Assembly (NCBI GenBank): GCA_014773175.1
Contig: VXCM01000118.1
Location: 150,801-214,800, forward strand
DNA from: Lucifuga dentata
Lineage: Eukaryota > Chordata > Actinopteri > Ophidiiformes > Bythitidae
Reading direction: 5' to 3'
DNA length: 64,000 nucleotides
The position numbers were made by a program, and so were the translations under genes. This document shows, in pieces, positions 61,501 to 64,000 of this stretch (the first letter of the stretch is position 1; each line of letters begins with the position of its first letter). The notes under the pieces are model-generated. The model worked only from the letters and a program-made list of their open reading frames with translations, made no database searches and was not told where the DNA came from.

Positions 61501-64000
61501 CATGCAGAGACATCAGCGACATGCTACCATAAAATGCGAGCCTAATGCGCCTGGATTGCCATGGTCAGGTAAACTTAAAGTGCTAAAAGAACTAGCACGC
61601 AGATAAACCTCCAAACAACCCATATTTAACCACATACAGCTAAATTGTTCCCCCCCAGCCTTGGTATACTCCACTGCCTGTGGGCAAGAAGTGAACAGAC
61701 CAGAAGGATCAAATCCTAATATCTGTGGCGTGTGTGAGATTTAGTTTTACTGGATGAAGTGTGTTTGTGTCCTGTTGCACGGAGAAGATTTGAGCATCTT
61801 TTCCTCAACCTCTGTATTTACAGTGTGATAATAGCAGTGACCTTGGATTGTTATCTATCGTAAAGGATTTGATAAATGTATCTAATTTCTTTTTCTTTCC
61901 ATCATTACCAGTCAGCGCTTTTTTTGCTTTCTGGTGTCCTGTTGTCCTCATACTTTGACTTATCATATTTTTAGTGACTATGTCATGACAGAAAATAGAT
62001 TTGTTTGTTTTTTTTTTTACCTTACCTGTACTCTAACTATATTAGATGCTTTGCAAGAAATTAACTGTTTCCCATCTTCCTCTGCTCTGAAGACAATGGT
62101 GCAACATTTAGGACAGGACTGATGAGAGAGGCAAAGGATTGGCCACTGATTGGAGGAAACGCTCCACAATTGGCCGATGATGATAGCAGGCTTCTGTACA
62201 TACCTGTGGGCTACAGAAAATCCTTAGTACTAAAGACATGAAAGAGCCCATATTAGCATAATCTGGCCTGTTATGTATGTTGAAGGGGAGAAGGAAAGAG
62301 AGATGGGTGGGGAGTAAAGAAACTGAGGGAAGAGAAATCACAAATGAGAAAATCAAATCCTTTTATTGTGAAGAAGGTTTTTTTATAAGAGGAAATTGCA
62401 GGAGGGCGTTACTGATTGTATTTCTGCACCTGGAAAGTAGATATTGTTGTTAGTTTTTGGTTTAGTGATTGATTTGATTTAATTACATCTTGTTCTGATG
62501 CAACACATTCAAGCCCAAACCTATAGTTTAATACCATTTATGTATTTTTTGCTTGTGTTGAATTTCTAAACAGTCAAGAATTGCAATAAGACTTAATTGC
62601 TTCAGTGCATGTATCCATTCCTGTAGGTTTGCCATTTAGTTTGCGGTCATTACAATGGCGGGGGTCGAACTTGTAGCCGGGGGATTGTTTATTGTTTTGA
62701 CTGATCTGATCACTCAGCCTGGCCATGACGAGCAGAGAATTAATGGGAAGCTGGATGAAACGCTTCAGCACTTCACATCCCAAGATTCCCTCCAGCACAG
62801 CTGGCAAAGCTGGGAAAGAGCCTGGTCTTAATACCTGGGTTGCTATGGCAACAGTGACGTTGGGGCACTGCTGGAGGAAAAGACAGAGGAATTGAATGAA
62901 GGAGGAGGGAATGGAGGGAGACAGAGTAGGAAAAGATGAGGATTGAGAAAAGAGGATAGAAAAGCTTATCGCGCCATCATTTTTTTTTTTTCCAGTTGGA
63001 GTTGACAGCATAGAAGAGAGTTGTTTGTTTTTCAATGATGGCCTTTTAATTGAGGGTCTGTGCTGTAATATACATGAAACCCAGGTAGCAGGATCAAATT
63101 TAATCCCCTGCTCTGCTGTGACAACGTGTACAAATATATTCTCTGGAGTAGACCATGATTAGAAGTTGTTCCTTTTTCTGACTGAAGATTGGTCACATTT
63201 GTGTGTGTGTGCCATTTATTGGTTTATTTTATGGGAGTGGGTTTTGTTGGTTGTTGACACCCTTGCAGATTTTTATTAGCCTGAATATCAGGTGGTATTT
63301 TTGAAAAGTATAAATCTGTCCCTGATTTCTTGCATCTTATGAGAAGTCAGTGTGGTTCCCAATACGTTATCCTGATACAGATAAATATTCATACAAGGTG
63401 TAAATTCTTGCAGAAAGCATTGCCATCAGAACGCAATGTGATCTGAGAGACCACATGTGGCTGTTTGGCTCATATTATGGTCAGATGATCAGATTTCTGT
63501 CACTACTAGCCAGGTGTAGATGTAATGCGTACAGCTGGGACACATTCATGAGATAAAATCCACTCCTAAGTCTTGTCGTTTTGTCATCTTGTCTCGCTGC
63601 TCACTCTCTTTGATATCTTGTTAACTTTATGTAAATGGCTGCCTGTTACTGAAATATGGACAACAGTTCATGCAAAAAATGTTAGTTATTTAAAAAACTG
63701 ATGAAGCTTGTTCACTGAGCAAAGGGGAAGGATGAGCTTTAATGGCATAATGACTAGTCTAGTATGAGATTCAATCACAATGTAGGCAACATCCAGATAA
63801 CAAGAACATAGAATTATTAGGAACTATTGAAACAATTGTCTATAATTTCTTCATCAATTGAAATTAGGACATTCTCAGGAATCAATAAGCTTCAGTATCT
63901 CTGCCAAGGAAGATGTCCTAAAATCAAGATGATTTTTATTAAAAATTTGGTGGACAGAATAAACAATAAGGTTTTGGTGGTGATCCAGATTTGGGATTTA
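57214..64000 (+). CDS. mark4: MAP/microtubule affinity-regulating kinase 4, first three coding exons (runs off the window)
   Basis: Exons are 57214-57267, 59739-59936 and 60620-60673, all phase 0, giving 102 residues. The next expected exon (LFREVRIM in the family) is not in the window, so the gene continues to the right. The N-terminal [16 protein letters not shown] block matches MARK4 specifically. The kinase domain starts at Tyr59 with the glycine loop IGKGNFAKV (65-73), and the ATP-binding VAIK lysine is residue 88. MARK kinases phosphorylate tau and MAPs on KXGS motifs and detach them from microtubules. They are activated by LKB1. MARK4 is also tied to ciliogenesis and polarity. The start follows a GC-rich block. 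Intron 1 is 2.5 kb and intron 3 exceeds 3.3 kb. Confidence 0.92.
57268..59738. other. mark4 intron 1
   Basis: The intron holds GT microsatellites (57677-57714, 58138-58164, 58533-58600), an (ATCT)n array at 57962-58027, and three NF-Y-type CCAAT/ATTGG words at 58368-58418. No coding exon is seen. Confidence 0.5.
57962..58027. repeat. (ATCT)n microsatellite
   Basis: About 16 ATCT units lie in mark4 intron 1. A similar (TCTA)n lies at 17799-17857. Confidence 0.9.
59937..60619. other. mark4 intron 2
   Basis: This is AT-rich intron sequence. I see no further element. Confidence 0.5.
60879..61007. other. false 64-bp duplication around a single N
   Basis: 60879-60942 and 60944-61007 are identical, with the N at 60943 between them. 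Confidence 0.9.
62839..62852. promoter_or_regulatory. RFX X-box in mark4 intron 3
   Basis: GTTGCTATGGCAAC is a full palindromic X-box (two RFX half sites). A CRE half site, TGACGT, follows 3 bases later at 62855-62860 (an X/X2-like layout). It is embedded in a stretch that stays open on the minus strand for 153 codons. Confidence 0.5.

Larger units (their letters stand above)
60674..64000. other. mark4 intron 3 (partial)
   Basis: It holds a false 64-bp duplication around an N at 60943, and a moderately GC-rich block at 62640-62890 with an RFX X-box. No exon is recognised up to the window edge. Confidence 0.5.

Noticed and set aside
62574..63035. 153-codon open frame on the minus strand in mark4 intron 3
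   Set aside because: It has no recognisable domain, no splice context, and includes the X-box block. It is the longest non-gene ORF but is more likely chance or constrained non-coding DNA.
1..64000. CRISPR arrays, bacterial operons, ribosome binding sites, tRNA or rRNA genes
   Set aside because: None is present. I saw no cloverleaf with an intact B box, and the window is eukaryotic.

Overview
This window is vertebrate nuclear DNA, almost certainly from a teleost fish. It is AT-rich, has GT-AG introns and abundant microsatellites, and carries decayed Tc1/mariner, LINE and non-autonomous DNA transposon relics. It contains five protein-coding genes, all on the + strand. Every exon junction given for them was placed by hand from splice signals and reading-frame phase.

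Layout. (1) 1589-4041: a four-exon gene for a 360-residue Myb/SANT-like DNA-binding protein of the NAIF1/MYPOP type. (2) 11547-16677: a seven-exon Delta ligand that best matches teleost deltaC (dlc), with a TATA box at 11296. (3) 18662-24890: four-exon ppp1r14a (CPI-17), a phosphorylation-gated inhibitor of myosin phosphatase. (4) 31195-41451: a twelve-coding-exon exocyst complex component 3-like gene, most likely exoc3l2. (5) 57214 to beyond the right edge: the first three coding exons of the microtubule-affinity-regulating kinase mark4. From memory, human relatives of all five map to 19q13 (MYPOP, DLL3, PPP1R14A, EXOC3L2, MARK4), and EXOC3L2 and MARK4 are neighbours there. This supports the calls and suggests an old linkage block. 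It is not an operon: each gene should have its own promoter, and there is no sign of a shared pathway.

Intergenic and intronic DNA. 4.7-11.2 kb, 42.1-56.5 kb and most long introns show no convincing extra genes. They hold an internally deleted Tc1 copy (25797-26539), a MITE-like family with long inverted repeats and TTAA ends (26659-27255 and 54141-54704), antisense LINE tails, a mariner remnant (48190-48460), dispersed teleost repeats, and candidate regulatory motifs. The motifs include a Her/Hes inverted pair upstream of dlc, a CArG box in ppp1r14a intron 1, duplicated ETS modules in exoc3l2 introns, two CTCF-like sites in convergent orientation around exoc3l2, and an RFX X-box in mark4 intron 3.

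Assembly quality. Sixteen single Ns occur, and fourteen sit between identical or homopolymeric flanks. Four of these have exact 61-67 bp duplications on both sides, so they are unmerged contig overlaps and not biological repeats. I found no wholly new biological system. The points most worth a second look are the deltaC without the C-terminal PDZ ligand, the duplicated ETS module, the X-box in mark4, and the 25-bp near-perfect palindrome in dlc intron 5.
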